A stretch of DNA of 64,000 nucleotides from contig NZ_DAIQNN010000003.1 in NCBI RefSeq assembly GCF_036788415.1, positions 1 to 64,000 on the forward strand, given 5' to 3'. Position 1 is the first letter of the stretch. The number at the start of each line of letters is the position of its first letter. This document shows positions 26,910 to 36,081 of this stretch, piece by piece. The stretch comes from Rubrimonas sp036788415. GTDB taxonomy: Bacteria > Pseudomonadota > Alphaproteobacteria > Rhodobacterales > Rhodobacteraceae. The notes beneath the pieces were generated by a model. It worked only from the letters and a program-made list of their open reading frames with translations. It had not been told where the DNA came from and made no database searches. The position numbers were made by a program, and so were the translations under genes.

Positions 26910-28825
26910 GAGTGTTTCACGTGAAACAGCGGGACGAGTTCGACATCATCGTCGTCGGCGGTGGGCATGCCGGCGCCGAGGCCGCCCATGCGGCTGCCCG
27001 ACTCGGCGCGTCCTTCGGCGTGCGCGTCGGCCTGGTGACGCATCGTCGCGACCGGATTGGCGAGATGTCGTGCAATCCGGCGATCGGCGGCCTCGGCAAG
27101 GGGCATCTGGTGCGCGAAATCGATGCGCTCGACGGTCTCATGGGGCGGGCCGCGGATCGCGCTGGAATCCAGTTCCGCCTCCTCAACCGCAGCAAGGGAC
27201 CCGCCGTGCAAGGTCCCCGCGCCCAGTGCGATCGCGGGCTCTACCGAGCCGCGATGCAGGAGTCCGTGGCGGCGACTGCGGGGCTTGCGGTGATCGAGGG
27301 CGCGGTCTCCGATCTGGTTCTCGAGGGTCCAGTCATCCGCGGCGTCGAGCTGACGGATGGCGCCCGCATTCCGTGCCGCGTTGTGGTGTTGACGACGGGG
27401 ACTTTTCTCGGCGGCGTGATCCATATCGGCGCCGAGAAAATGGCGGGCGGCCGCTTCGGCGATCCGTCGGAGACAGCTTTGGGAGGGCGGTTGCGCGCGC
27501 TGGGTCTGCCGATCGGCAGGCTGAAGACGGGGACGCCGCCGCGCATCGACGGGCGTACGATCGATTGGGATCGCGTCGAACGGCAACCGGGCGACAGCGC
27601 GCCCGCGATGTTCTCGTTTCTCAGCGAGCGACCGCTCGCAGCGCAGATATGTTGCGGGCTGACGCAGACGACGGAACGCACGCATGACGTGATCAGGCGG
27701 AACCTGTCTCAGTCGGCGATGTATGCGGGCAGGATCGAGGGCGTCGGGCCCCGATACTGCCCCTCCGTCGAGGACAAGGTGAGCCGCTTCGCGGAAAAAC
27801 CGTCGCACCAGGTTTTCCTCGAGCCGGAGGGCCTCGACGACCCCACAGTCTATCCGAATGGCCTGTCCACCTCGTTGCCCCGGAGCGTTCAGGAGGAGTA
27901 TGTCGCCACCATCCCGGGCTTGGAGCGCGCAAGGATCACGCGCCATGGCTACGCGATTGAGTATGACTACGTCGACCCCCGCGTCCTGAGGCCCGATCTG
28001 TCGCTCGACGGTATCGAGGGCCTCTTCCTCGCAGGACAGATCAACGGGACCACGGGTTACGAAGAAGCCGCGGCGCAGGGGATCATGGCGGGGCTCAATG
28101 CAGCGCATCGCTGTCTGGGCCGCGCGCCAGTCACCTTCGGTCGGCAGGAGAGCTATATCGGCGTCATGATCGACGACCTCACCCTGCGGGGCGTCTGCGA
28201 GCCCTACCGGATGTTCACCTCGCGGGCCGAATACCGTCTCGCGCTCCGGGCCGATAATGCCGACCAGCGTCTGACCCCGCACGGGATCGCCCTGGGATGC
28301 GTTTCGAAGGAACGCGAGCGTGTTTTCGAAGCCAAGCTTGCCGCACTTGCGCGAGGCCGGGAGATGCTGTCCGCCCTCGTGGTCACCCCGACGGAAGCCG
28401 TGCGGGCGGGCCTCTCGATCACCGCAGATGGGGTGCGGCGCAGTGGTCTCGAGCTTCTGGAACGCGCGGATGTGCCGTTCGAGGCCCTGCTCGCGTTCGC
28501 CCCGGAGCTGGCTACGTTGCCGTCGCAGATCGCCGCGCAATTGAAGACCGATGCGCGCTATCGGGTCTACCTCGACCGGCAGGCGGAGGATGTCGAGGTC
28601 CTGCGGCGCGACAGCGCGATCGAGCTGCCCGCTGCGCTCGACTACCGTCGCATTCCGGGTCTCTCTCGCGAACTCAGCGAGAAACTGAGCGCGGCGCGCC
28701 CCGCGACACTCGCACAGGCGGCCCGAATCGACGGGATGACGCCGGCTGCTCTTCTCCTGTTGCGCAGTCACGCGGCGCGGGCGCATAGCGAGAGCTCGCC
28801 GAGACATGCGCGCGGTCATGGGTGA
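26906..28825 (+). CDS. mnmG: tRNA uridine-5-carboxymethylaminomethyl modification enzyme MnmG
   Basis: FAD-binding partner of MnmE, 639 aa. The FAD motif VVGGGHAGAEAAHAAARLG lies at about residues 16-34; MSCNPAIGGLGKGHLVREID and the C-terminal helical domain (YRRIPGLSRELSEKL) are complete. It starts ATGAGAGTGTTTCACGTG: residues FHVKQ are encoded by a perfect parS site, so the N-terminal sequence is partly dictated by DNA partitioning. The ATG overlaps the mnmE stop. Confidence 0.96.
   Translation: MRVFHVKQRDEFDIIVVGGGHAGAEAAHAAARLGASFGVRVGLVTHRRDRIGEMSCNPAIGGLGKGHLVREIDALDGLMGRAADRAGIQFRLLNRSKGPAVQGPRAQCDRGLYRAAMQESVAATAGLAVIEGAVSDLVLEGPVIRGVELTDGARIPCRVVVLTTGTFLGGVIHIGAEKMAGGRFGDPSETALGGRLRALGLPIGRLKTGTPPRIDGRTIDWDRVERQPGDSAPAMFSFLSERPLAAQICCGLTQTTERTHDVIRRNLSQSAMYAGRIEGVGPRYCPSVEDKVSRFAEKPSHQVFLEPEGLDDPTVYPNGLSTSLPRSVQEEYVATIPGLERARITRHGYAIEYDYVDPRVLRPDLSLDGIEGLFLAGQINGTTGYEEAAAQGIMAGLNAAHRCLGRAPVTFGRQESYIGVMIDDLTLRGVCEPYRMFTSRAEYRLALRADNADQRLTPHGIALGCVSKERERVFEAKLAALARGREMLSALVVTPTEAVRAGLSITADGVRRSGLELLERADVPFEALLAFAPELATLPSQIAAQLKTDARYRVYLDRQAEDVEVLRRDSAIELPAALDYRRIPGLSRELSEKLSAARPATLAQAARIDGMTPAALLLLRSHAARAHSESSPRHARGHG
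26913..26928. other. parS centromere site within mnmG
   Basis: The 16-mer TGTTTCACGTGAAACA is a perfect palindrome and exact match to the chromosomal parS consensus bound by ParB. It lies in codons 3-8 of mnmG, about 4.3 kb from the candidate origin and 3.3 kb before parB. Confidence 0.93.
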
Positions 28826-29453
28826 CGCGACGCGTGAGGGCAGCGCGTGGGGACTCGCCGATGTTTCACGTGAAACACTGGAGCGTCTTGAGGCGTTCGA
28901 GGCGCTTGTCCGGAAATGGACGGCCGCCATCAATCTGATCGCCCCGGGTACGGTCGACGACATCAGGCGGCGGCATACCCTCGACAGCGCTCAACTCTTC
29001 GCTCTCGCCCCGGACCATGCCGGGTCGTGGGTCGATCTGGGGGCTGGCGGCGGCTTCCCCGGCATGGTGATCGCCATCCTTGCGGAGGGATCGGGTCGTC
29101 AGCTCGACTTCCGTCTCGTCGAGAGCGATGCGCGAAAATGCGCTTTTCTCGAAGCCGCGACTCGCGAATTGGGCGTGCGGGCGAGGGTGCTGAGGCGTCG
29201 CGTCGAGGGCAGCCCCTTCAGTCCCGCCGACGTTGTTTCGGCTCGCGCGCTGGCCCCGCTCGGGAAGCTTCTGACATTGGCGGCGCCGTGGCGCAATTCG
29301 GGCGGCGTTTTCCTCTTTCCCAAGGGGGCGCGAGTCGATGCCGAATTGACCGAGGCGCGCAGATGTTGGCATATGGACGTTGATCGGATCGCAAGTGCGA
29401 CGGATCCGCAGGCGTGCGTTCTGCGCATCAGGGAGTGTCTTCGTGTCGGATGA
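28806..29453 (+). CDS. rsmG: 16S rRNA (guanine527-N7)-methyltransferase RsmG
   Basis: Methylates G527 of 16S rRNA with S-adenosylmethionine. The 215-aa protein has the SAM motif WVDLGAGGGFPGMVIAI at about residues 74-90, and SARALAPLGKLLTLA near residue 145. The first ATG overlaps mnmG by 20 bases; a second at 28818 (MGDATREG) is an equally possible start. Residues DVSRET come from a second parS site. The stop lies inside the parA 5' end. Confidence 0.94.
   Translation: MRAVMGDATREGSAWGLADVSRETLERLEAFEALVRKWTAAINLIAPGTVDDIRRRHTLDSAQLFALAPDHAGSWVDLGAGGGFPGMVIAILAEGSGRQLDFRLVESDARKCAFLEAATRELGVRARVLRRRVEGSPFSPADVVSARALAPLGKLLTLAAPWRNSGGVFLFPKGARVDAELTEARRCWHMDVDRIASATDPQACVLRIRECLRVG
28862..28877. 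other. parS centromere site within rsmG
   Basis: A second exact TGTTTCACGTGAAACA, inside the rsmG N-terminal coding sequence, 1.9 kb from the first copy and 1.4 kb before parB. It is read in a different frame here (giving VSRET rather than FHVK), so the DNA, not the peptide, is conserved. Confidence 0.93.
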
Positions 29454-30240
29454 CAACGCCGCCCCGCGCGTGATCGCCCTCGCCAATCAAAAGGGCGGCG
29501 TCGGAAAGACCACGACGGCGATCAATCTCGGGACTGCGCTCGCGGCCGTCGGCAAACGCACCTTGGTGGTCGATCTGGACCCGCAAGGCAACGCGTCGAC
29601 CGGTCTCGGCGTCGGGCCGCGTTCGCGGGAGCGATCGACCTACGATCTGATCACCGGGTCTGCATCGGCGTCGGATGTGATCCGCGCGACGGAGATTCCG
29701 AATCTCTGGATCGCCCCCGCCTCGCCGGACCTGTCCGGCGCCGATATCGATCTGATCGATGCGCGGGACCGCAATCTCCGCTTGCGCGCGGCCATCGATC
29801 CCGTCGGGTCGGAGTTCGAGTTCATCCTGATCGATTGTCCGCCGGCCCTCAATCTGTTGACTGTCAATGCGATGGTCGCGGCCGGTTCCGTTCTCGTCCC
29901 CCTCCAATGCGAGTTCTTCGCGCTGGAGGGGCTGTCGCAGCTGCTGCGCACCATTGAGATGATAAAAAAGTCTTTAAATCAAAAGCTTACGATTCAGGGC
30001 ATCGTCCTGACAATGTACGACAAGCGCAACAATCTGTCTGCGCAGGTGGCCGAAGACGTGCGCGGCACGCTCGGGGACCTCGTCTATCAGACGGTCATCC
30101 CGCGCAACGTCCGACTGTCGGAAGCGCCGTCGCACGCGGTTCCGGCGCTCGTATACGATCAGAACTGCGCGGGCAGCCAAGCCTATATCCGTCTCGCCGG
30201 CGAGATGCTGCGCCGGGAAGGCGTCGCGCTGGCGGCATGA
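29443..30240 (+). CDS. parA: chromosome partitioning ATPase ParA
   Basis: ParA/Soj ATPase that moves ParB-parS complexes after replication. I start it at GTG 29443 (VSDDNAAPRVIALANQKGG), eight bases after GGGAG and overlapping rsmG by 11 bases; this gives the usual 265 aa. The deviant Walker A KGGVGKTTTAIN, switch I VDLDPQGNAST, and switch II IDCPPALNLLT are all present. A short stretch at 29954-29997 uses AT-rich codons (ATA, TTA, AAA) unlike its surroundings. Confidence 0.96.
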   Translation: MSDDNAAPRVIALANQKGGVGKTTTAINLGTALAAVGKRTLVVDLDPQGNASTGLGVGPRSRERSTYDLITGSASASDVIRATEIPNLWIAPASPDLSGADIDLIDARDRNLRLRAAIDPVGSEFEFILIDCPPALNLLTVNAMVAAGSVLVPLQCEFFALEGLSQLLRTIEMIKKSLNQKLTIQGIVLTMYDKRNNLSAQVAEDVRGTLGDLVYQTVIPRNVRLSEAPSHAVPALVYDQNCAGSQAYIRLAGEMLRREGVALAA

Positions 30241-30265
30241 GGCGCACGCATCAGAGGACCATGAG

Positions 30266-31135
30266 ATGAGCGAAACGCAGCGCCGGAAGGGACTCGGCCG
30301 AGGTCTCGCGGCCTTGATGGACGACGTGCGTGCGGATCCCGATCCGGGCTCAGCCGCGCCCGCCGCGACGGCCCCGATCGAACGCATCCGGCCAAACCCC
30401 AACCAACCCCGCAAACGTTTCGATGAAGAGGATCTCGACTCGCTCGCCGCGTCGATTCGCGCGCGCGGCGTTGTCCAGCCGCTGATCGTTCGTCCCGATC
30501 CAGCCGACCCGTCCTGCTTCCAGATCGTCGCTGGCGAACGCCGGTGGCGCGCCGCCCAGCGCGCCCAGTTGCACGAGCTTCCGGTCATCGTGCGCGAGAT
30601 GACCGACTCCGATGTCCTGGAAGTCGCAATCGTCGAGAACATCCAACGCGCAGATCTCAATCCGATTGAGGAAGCCGCCGGCTTCGCGCAGCTCGTCGAG
30701 CGGTTCGGACACACTCAGGAGCAGCTCGGCGAAGCGCTTGGCAAGAGTCGGAGCTACATCGCCAACGCATTGAGATTGTTGACTCTTCCGGATGAGGTCA
30801 TCGCCATGACCCGCGACGGTCGGCTCAGCGCCGGGCATGCCCGGGCGCTGATAACAGCCCCGGATCCCGTCGCGCTGGCCCGGGTCGTCGTCGCACGCGG
30901 CCTTTCCGTTCGCGAGACGGAGCGCCTCGCCAAGACGGCCGCGGCGCCCCGTCCGGCGCGGGCGGAGGCGACGGGGCGGCAGGACGCCGACACGCGCGCG
31001 CTCGAAGCGGATCTCACAGCGGCGACCGGATTGCGCGTCGCGATCCGGCATGGCGGGTCGGGCGGGGGAGAAGTGCGCATCGCCTATCGCGATCTCGACC
31101 AGCTCGACGGCATCTGCCAGTTGCTTAGCCGCTGA
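30266..31135 (+). CDS. parB: chromosome partitioning protein ParB
   Basis: CTP-binding clamp that loads on parS and spreads, 289 aa. The N-terminus RRKGLGRGLAALM is the ParA-contact arm; NPNQPRKRF and the CTP motif GERRWRAAQ (about residues 89-97) are followed by the helix-turn-helix region GEALGKSRSYIANALRLL. It lies 25 bases after parA. Its stop abuts the holA stop on the other strand with no gap, so no dedicated terminator fits between them. Confidence 0.96.
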   Translation: MSETQRRKGLGRGLAALMDDVRADPDPGSAAPAATAPIERIRPNPNQPRKRFDEEDLDSLAASIRARGVVQPLIVRPDPADPSCFQIVAGERRWRAAQRAQLHELPVIVREMTDSDVLEVAIVENIQRADLNPIEEAAGFAQLVERFGHTQEQLGEALGKSRSYIANALRLLTLPDEVIAMTRDGRLSAGHARALITAPDPVALARVVVARGLSVRETERLAKTAAAPRPARAEATGRQDADTRALEADLTAATGLRVAIRHGGSGGGEVRIAYRDLDQLDGICQLLSR

Positions 31136-32152
31136 TCAACGCTCGGGCGACAGCGCGATCTTGAGAAGCGTCCGCTCCATCAACGCGCGACGCGGGGCGC
31201 GGTCGCCGCTTCGCAATGCGGCGTCGAGCTCATGCAACGCGACGATCGCCGCTTCGATCTGCGCTGCCGACCAATGCCGCGCCGCGCGCGCGATGGCGTC
31301 GCGCCGGGGCCCGAAGACCGGCGGTCGGACGCGGTTGAGGACGCCGGCGTCCCCGCCCTCCACGGCGATCGCGTGCAGCAAGCGGAAGCGGCGCATCGTG
31401 GCGCCGACGATCTGCGCAGCGTCGACGCCGTGCGCTGCGAGACGCGCCGTCGCAGCGCGCAGCGCCTCGGGCCGGCGATCCGCGACGGCCGCCGCCGCCA
31501 TCTCGGCGTCTTCAGCCGCGCGAGGCGGAGCGCAGGCCGCGACGTCGTCAGCCGAGAGCGGATCGAGGTCGTTCAGCTTGTAGAGCGCCAGACTCTCGAC
31601 AAGCTGCGCCAAAGCGCCCGCGTCGAGTGTTCGCGCGACGTCCTCAAGCGCCGCGAGCCCTTCGGGCGACGCCGTGCATCCAGCCTTGCGCAGCGCCACG
31701 TCGAGCCCGGCGCGGTCGGGCGGATCGCCATGGCAGGCGAGGGCGGCCATGTCGCGCGACCCCTCGAACAGCCCCCGCAAGCGCCCTTTGGCGGCGAGCG
31801 CCGACGCCGTCACGATCAACCAGGCGTCCTCTGGCGAGGCCGCATCCGCAGCCCGCCCGACGGCCTCGGCGAGCGCATCGGTCGCATCGGCGATCCAGAC
31901 GACGCGGCGGCCCGGAAAGAACCCGGTCGCGCGCAGCGCATCGTCCGCTATCGCGGGATCTGCGCGCACCGCCATCGCGTCGAGCGCGGTCACCCGCAGT
32001 TCCGCCTCCGCGTCTGGGCCGGCGAGCGCTTGGATCAGCGCCCGGCGTCGCTGCGCCACTTCCGCAGCGTCCGGGCCATGGATCAGAGCCGCCTTGATCC
32101 CCGCCGGGGGCCGCGCGCAGAACGCCGCCATCGCTCCGGCGCTCAGCTTCAC
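31136..32152 (-). CDS. holA: DNA polymerase III subunit delta
   Basis: Clamp-loader subunit that opens the beta clamp, 338 aa. The start MKLSAGAMAAFCARP, IHGPDAAEVAQRRRALI, RRVVWIADA and the helical lid/collar region (MRRFRLLHAIAVEGGDAGVL, then RPPVFGPRRDAI) match alphaproteobacterial HolA, which lacks an intact P-loop. Together with lptE and leuS it forms the leftward block that follows parB in alphaproteobacteria. The gene is convergent with parB and seven bases after lptE. Confidence 0.92.
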   Translation of the reverse strand: MKLSAGAMAAFCARPPAGIKAALIHGPDAAEVAQRRRALIQALAGPDAEAELRVTALDAMAVRADPAIADDALRATGFFPGRRVVWIADATDALAEAVGRAADAASPEDAWLIVTASALAAKGRLRGLFEGSRDMAALACHGDPPDRAGLDVALRKAGCTASPEGLAALEDVARTLDAGALAQLVESLALYKLNDLDPLSADDVAACAPPRAAEDAEMAAAAVADRRPEALRAATARLAAHGVDAAQIVGATMRRFRLLHAIAVEGGDAGVLNRVRPPVFGPRRDAIARAARHWSAAQIEAAIVALHELDAALRSGDRAPRRALMERTLLKIALSPER

Positions 32153-32159
32153 CGCGCCC

Positions 32160-32672
32160 TCATTTCACCGAACTGCGCGAGAGTTGCGCTGCGATCTGCG
32201 CATAGACGCGTTCGGCGAGGTCTTCCGCGACTCTCCGCTCCGCGTCTCGGGCGGCTATCCGCGTCGCGTAAGGCGTCGCAAGCGCGCTGTAGGCCGACAA
32301 TGCCCGCGCGACGCCCTCCGCGACGAGACTTCCGTCCGTCGTCTGTCGGAGCGCGAAAGCCGCCTCCCCCGACACATCGAACCGCGTCACCGCGTCGTCG
32401 CGCGTGATCGCCAGACCGCGCCGCTCGAAGTTCAACCGCGCTTCGAGCAGATAGGCCGGGTTCGGCGCCGCCGTCCCGAAGCGGCGTTCGAGCGTGCGCC
32501 GGAACGCGTAGCCCTCGCGCCCGTCTACGCCGGAGATCGCAACGGTCCCACGCAGATCGCCTAGGGCGCCGCCCGGTCGGTGCAGCGGTTCGAAGGCGCA
32601 AGCACTGATCGCAAGCGCGCCCGAGGCGGCGAGGAAGACGCACAGCGCCCCTCGGCGAGTCGGGGCGCTCAC
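32160..32672 (-). CDS. lptE: LPS assembly lipoprotein LptE
   Basis: Outer-membrane lipoprotein that plugs the LptD barrel for lipopolysaccharide export. The 170-aa product starts with GTG (VSAPTRRGALCVFLAAS) overlapping the leuS stop as GTGA. The lipobox is AISAC (Cys about residue 26) followed by AFEPLH; GREGYAFRRTLERRFG is typical. Sequence identity in this family is low, so the call rests on the lipobox, length and the conserved leuS-lptE-holA order. Confidence 0.86.
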   Translation of the reverse strand: MSAPTRRGALCVFLAASGALAISACAFEPLHRPGGALGDLRGTVAISGVDGREGYAFRRTLERRFGTAAPNPAYLLEARLNFERRGLAITRDDAVTRFDVSGEAAFALRQTTDGSLVAEGVARALSAYSALATPYATRIAARDAERRVAEDLAERVYAQIAAQLSRSSVK

Positions 32673-35284
32673 AGCACCACGTTGACGATCCGGCCGGGCA
32701 CGACCACGACCTTGCGCGGCGTCGCGCCGCCGACGATCCGCGCCACGTCCGGCGCCGCCAGCGCCATCGCTTCGAGTGCGTCCGGCCCCGCATCGACCGG
32801 GGCTGTGATTTCGGCCCGACGCTTGCCGTTGACCTGTACGGCGATCACGATCTCGTCGCGCGCCAGAAGCCCGGGATCGGCGACGGGCCAGGGGGAGGCC
32901 ACGACAGGGATCTCGCGCCCGAGCGCCGCCCACATTTCTTCAGAGAGATGGGGCGTCATCGGAGCGCTCAGCAGCGCCAGCGCCTCGAACGCCTCGCGCA
33001 GCGCCTCCGCCATATCGGGTTCGGTGCGCGCGTCGCCCTGCGCCGCCTTCGCGATCGCATTGACGAATTCGTAGAGGCGCGCGACTGCCTTGTTGAAGGC
33101 GAAGCCTTCGATGTCTTCGGTGACGCCCGCGATGGTGCGATGCGTCGCCTGTCGCAGCGCCGTCGCCGCTCCGCTCGCCGGTCCTGTCGCCGCCGCGCCC
33201 GTCGGCGCCATCGCCGGGAGCGCCGTCTGCAGCAGCCTCCAGACGCGCTGCACATGCCGCGCCGCGCCCTCGACGCCCGCCGCCGTCCACTCCACGTCGC
33301 GCTCGGGCGGGCTGTCGGACAGCATGAACCACCGCGCCACATCCGCCCCGTAGGTGGCGATGATCGCTTCGGGATCGACGACGTTCTTCTTGGATTTCGA
33401 CATCTTGATCGACGGCCCGACGGTCACGGCCGCGCCGGTCGCCCGCTCGACGATCCGCCCATCGCGCAGCTCGACCTCATCGGGCGTCAGCCAGCCGCCG
33501 GACGCGCTCGCATAGGTCTCGTGGCAGACCATGCCTTGCGTGAACAGCGCGTCGAAGGGCTCGATCGCGCTTTGCGGCAGATGTCCCGTCCGCCGCATCG
33601 CCCGACACCAGAACCGCGCGTAGAGCAGATGCAGGATCGCGTGCTCCACCCCGCCGATATATTGATCGACATTCATCCAGTAGGCGATGTCCGGCGCGCT
33701 GGTCGGCGCGCCGGCGTGAGGCGCGGTGAACCGCGCGAAATACCAAGACGAGTCGGCGAACGTGTCCATCGTGTCCGTCTCGCGCCGCGCGGCGCCGCCG
33801 CAGCGCGGGCAGGAGGTCTTCGCCCATGTCGGATGATGCTCCAGCGCGTTGCCCTGCTTCTCGAAGCGCGCGTCCTCGGGCAGACGCACGGGCAACTCCG
33901 CCTTCGGCACGGGAACGACGCCGCAAGTCGGGCAGTGCGCCACCGGGATCGGGCAGCCCCAGAAGCGCTGGCGCGAGACGCCCCAGTCGCGCAGCCGGAA
34001 ATTCACCCGCGCCTCGCCGCGTCCGTCCGCGCGCATGCGCCGGATCACCTCGGTCTTCGCCTCCTCGACCGTCATCCCGTCGAGGAACTGCGAGTTGATC
34101 AGCCGTCCCGGCCCCGTATAGGCCTCCGCCCCGCCGTCGTAGCCGCCGCTCTCCCCTGCCACCACCGGCGTCACCTCGAGCCCATAGCGCCGCGCGAAAT
34201 CGAGGTCGCGCTGGTCATGCGCCGGGCAGCCGAAGATCGCCCCGGTGCCGTACTCCATCAGGATGAAGTTCGCGACGTAGACGGGCAGCGTTCGCCCCGG
34301 CTGGAAGGGATGACGCACCAGCAGCCCGGTGTCGTAGCCGACCTTTTCGGCCGCCTCGATCTCCGCCTCCGACGTGCCGAGGCTACGGCTCTGCGCGCAG
34401 AACGCCGCCAACGCCGGGTCGCGCGCTTCGAGCGCGCGCGCCAGCGGATGATCGACGGCCACAGCGCAGAAGCTCGCCCCGAACAGCGTGTCGGGCCGCG
34501 TCGTGTAGACTTCGACATGCTGCGGCAGATCGCCGGGTTCGACAATGTCGAAGCGGAACTGCAACCCTTCCGACCGACCGATCCAGTTGCGCTGCATGGC
34601 GCGCACCTTCTCCGGCCACTTCTCCAACCCGTCGATCGCCGAGAGCAGCTCCTCGGCGAAGTCGGAGATGCGGAAGAACCATTGCGTGAGCTCTCGCCGC
34701 TCCACCGGCGCGCCCGACCTCCACCCCTTGCCGTCGATCACCTGCTCGTTGGCGAGAACCGTATGATCGACCGGGTCCCAGTTGACAGTCGAAGCCTTGC
34801 GATAGACGAGCCCGGCTTCGAGCATGTCGAGAAACAGCGCCTGCTGCTGGCCGTAATACTCCGGCTCGCAGGTGGCGATTTCGCGCGACCAGTCGAGCGA
34901 CAGCCCCATCATCTTCAACTGGGCGCGCATCGCCGCGATGTTCTCGCGCGTCCACTGCGCCGGATCGACGCCGCGCTCGATCGCGGCGTTCTCCGCGGGC
35001 AGGCCGAAGGCGTCCCAGCCCATCGGATGCAGGACGTTGAAGCCGCGCGCCCGCTTGTAGCGCGCGATCACGTCGCCCATCGCGTAGTTGCGGACATGTC
35101 CCATATGGATGCGCCCCGATGGATAAGGGAACATCTCAAGAACATAGTATTTCGGACGGCTTTCATCTCGCACCGCCCGGAACGCGCCCTGCGCCTCCCA
35201 GGCCGCGCGCCATTTCGGCTCGACTGCGCTGGCGTCGTAGCGACTCTGCGCAGTCGGTTGCGACGCGGATACGGTGCGCGACAT
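32669..35284 (-). CDS. leuS: leucyl-tRNA synthetase
   Basis: Class I synthetase charging tRNA-Leu, 871 aa, of normal length. HIGH motif appears as PYPSGRIHMGHVRNYAMGD (about residues 53-71), the CP1 editing domain spans roughly 240-430 with TRPDTLFGASF and AHDQRD, and KMSKS is intact in SIKMSKSKKNVVDP. A zinc-like cluster CPTCG and CPRCG is visible near residues 470-515. The stop overlaps lptE. Confidence 0.97.
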   Translation of the reverse strand: MSRTVSASQPTAQSRYDASAVEPKWRAAWEAQGAFRAVRDESRPKYYVLEMFPYPSGRIHMGHVRNYAMGDVIARYKRARGFNVLHPMGWDAFGLPAENAAIERGVDPAQWTRENIAAMRAQLKMMGLSLDWSREIATCEPEYYGQQQALFLDMLEAGLVYRKASTVNWDPVDHTVLANEQVIDGKGWRSGAPVERRELTQWFFRISDFAEELLSAIDGLEKWPEKVRAMQRNWIGRSEGLQFRFDIVEPGDLPQHVEVYTTRPDTLFGASFCAVAVDHPLARALEARDPALAAFCAQSRSLGTSEAEIEAAEKVGYDTGLLVRHPFQPGRTLPVYVANFILMEYGTGAIFGCPAHDQRDLDFARRYGLEVTPVVAGESGGYDGGAEAYTGPGRLINSQFLDGMTVEEAKTEVIRRMRADGRGEARVNFRLRDWGVSRQRFWGCPIPVAHCPTCGVVPVPKAELPVRLPEDARFEKQGNALEHHPTWAKTSCPRCGGAARRETDTMDTFADSSWYFARFTAPHAGAPTSAPDIAYWMNVDQYIGGVEHAILHLLYARFWCRAMRRTGHLPQSAIEPFDALFTQGMVCHETYASASGGWLTPDEVELRDGRIVERATGAAVTVGPSIKMSKSKKNVVDPEAIIATYGADVARWFMLSDSPPERDVEWTAAGVEGAARHVQRVWRLLQTALPAMAPTGAAATGPASGAATALRQATHRTIAGVTEDIEGFAFNKAVARLYEFVNAIAKAAQGDARTEPDMAEALREAFEALALLSAPMTPHLSEEMWAALGREIPVVASPWPVADPGLLARDEIVIAVQVNGKRRAEITAPVDAGPDALEAMALAAPDVARIVGGATPRKVVVVPGRIVNVVL

Positions 35285-35361
35285 CGGCGGGCTCCCTCGG
35301 ACGACCGCCTCGCGTCATACGCAGCCGCGCCGCCGCATGCAACGTCGCCGGGGCCGCTCCT

Positions 35362-35964
35362 TCAGCCGCCCGCGCTCTCTTCTTCAAGGCGGAGCTGGCG
35401 CGCCCGCGTCAGGATCGCGTCCTCGACCTGCTCGGCGGTTTGCGCCGCGACCGGCGCCTGGACCCAAGCCCCCTGCGCATCGCGCGCCTGCCTGAAGACC
35501 GCGACGCGGAGCGAAGCCGGCGAGAGCTCGACATCGGTGACGAAAGCGGTGACTTTCACGCGCTCTTCCGCATTCCCCTCGACCACGCCCCAATCCGTCG
35601 CGATCACGCCCGAATACGGATCGGTCGAGGCGATCGGCAGAAAGGCCAGCGTGTCGATCGCCGCGCGCCAGATGTGACGATTGACCGGCGCGCCGATCAG
35701 CGCCTCGCCGCCGCCCGTCCCGAGGCGGACGTTCGAGTTGCGCACCTGTCCGCCCCCGAGCACTTCGGCGAGCGAGCCCTGCCTTTCGCCTTCAATGCGC
35801 GAGGCGCGCTCGTTCGGGCGTTCGGGAACCGGGCCGATTGCGGGGCCGCCATTGCAAGCGGCGAGAAGACCTGCGGCCGCGCCGGCGAGGGCGAACCGCC
35901 CCAACGAGCGACTGCGCCGCGCCCCTGCCGTCACTGTGTCGCTCGAACCACAATCCCTGCTCAC
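35362..35964 (-). CDS. DUF3576 family lipoprotein
   Basis: A 200-aa predicted lipoprotein: basic N-terminus, hydrophobic stretch and lipobox GLLAAC (Cys about residue 37) followed by NGG. The body reads IWRAAIDTLAFLPIASTDPYSGVIATDW and ends with a helical tail, matching DUF3576, often found upstream of leuS in alphaproteobacteria. Function is unknown; an envelope role is inferred. It lies 77 bases upstream of leuS on the same strand. Confidence 0.85.
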   Translation of the reverse strand: MSRDCGSSDTVTAGARRSRSLGRFALAGAAAGLLAACNGGPAIGPVPERPNERASRIEGERQGSLAEVLGGGQVRNSNVRLGTGGGEALIGAPVNRHIWRAAIDTLAFLPIASTDPYSGVIATDWGVVEGNAEERVKVTAFVTDVELSPASLRVAVFRQARDAQGAWVQAPVAAQTAEQVEDAILTRARQLRLEEESAGG

Positions 35965-36081
35965 ACGCGTCTCCCCGGATGCGTTTGCTTGACCCGCAAC
36001 AGGGCCGGTAATACGCCAGTTTCAGAAGCGCGGCAAACGGACCGGGCTTTCTGGACAGATCGTATCTGCGAGGGACGCAAA

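Noticed and set aside
35965..36081. TTGACC and TAATAC upstream of the first porin as promoter boxes
   Set aside because: They are only 14 bases apart, too close for a normal housekeeping promoter.
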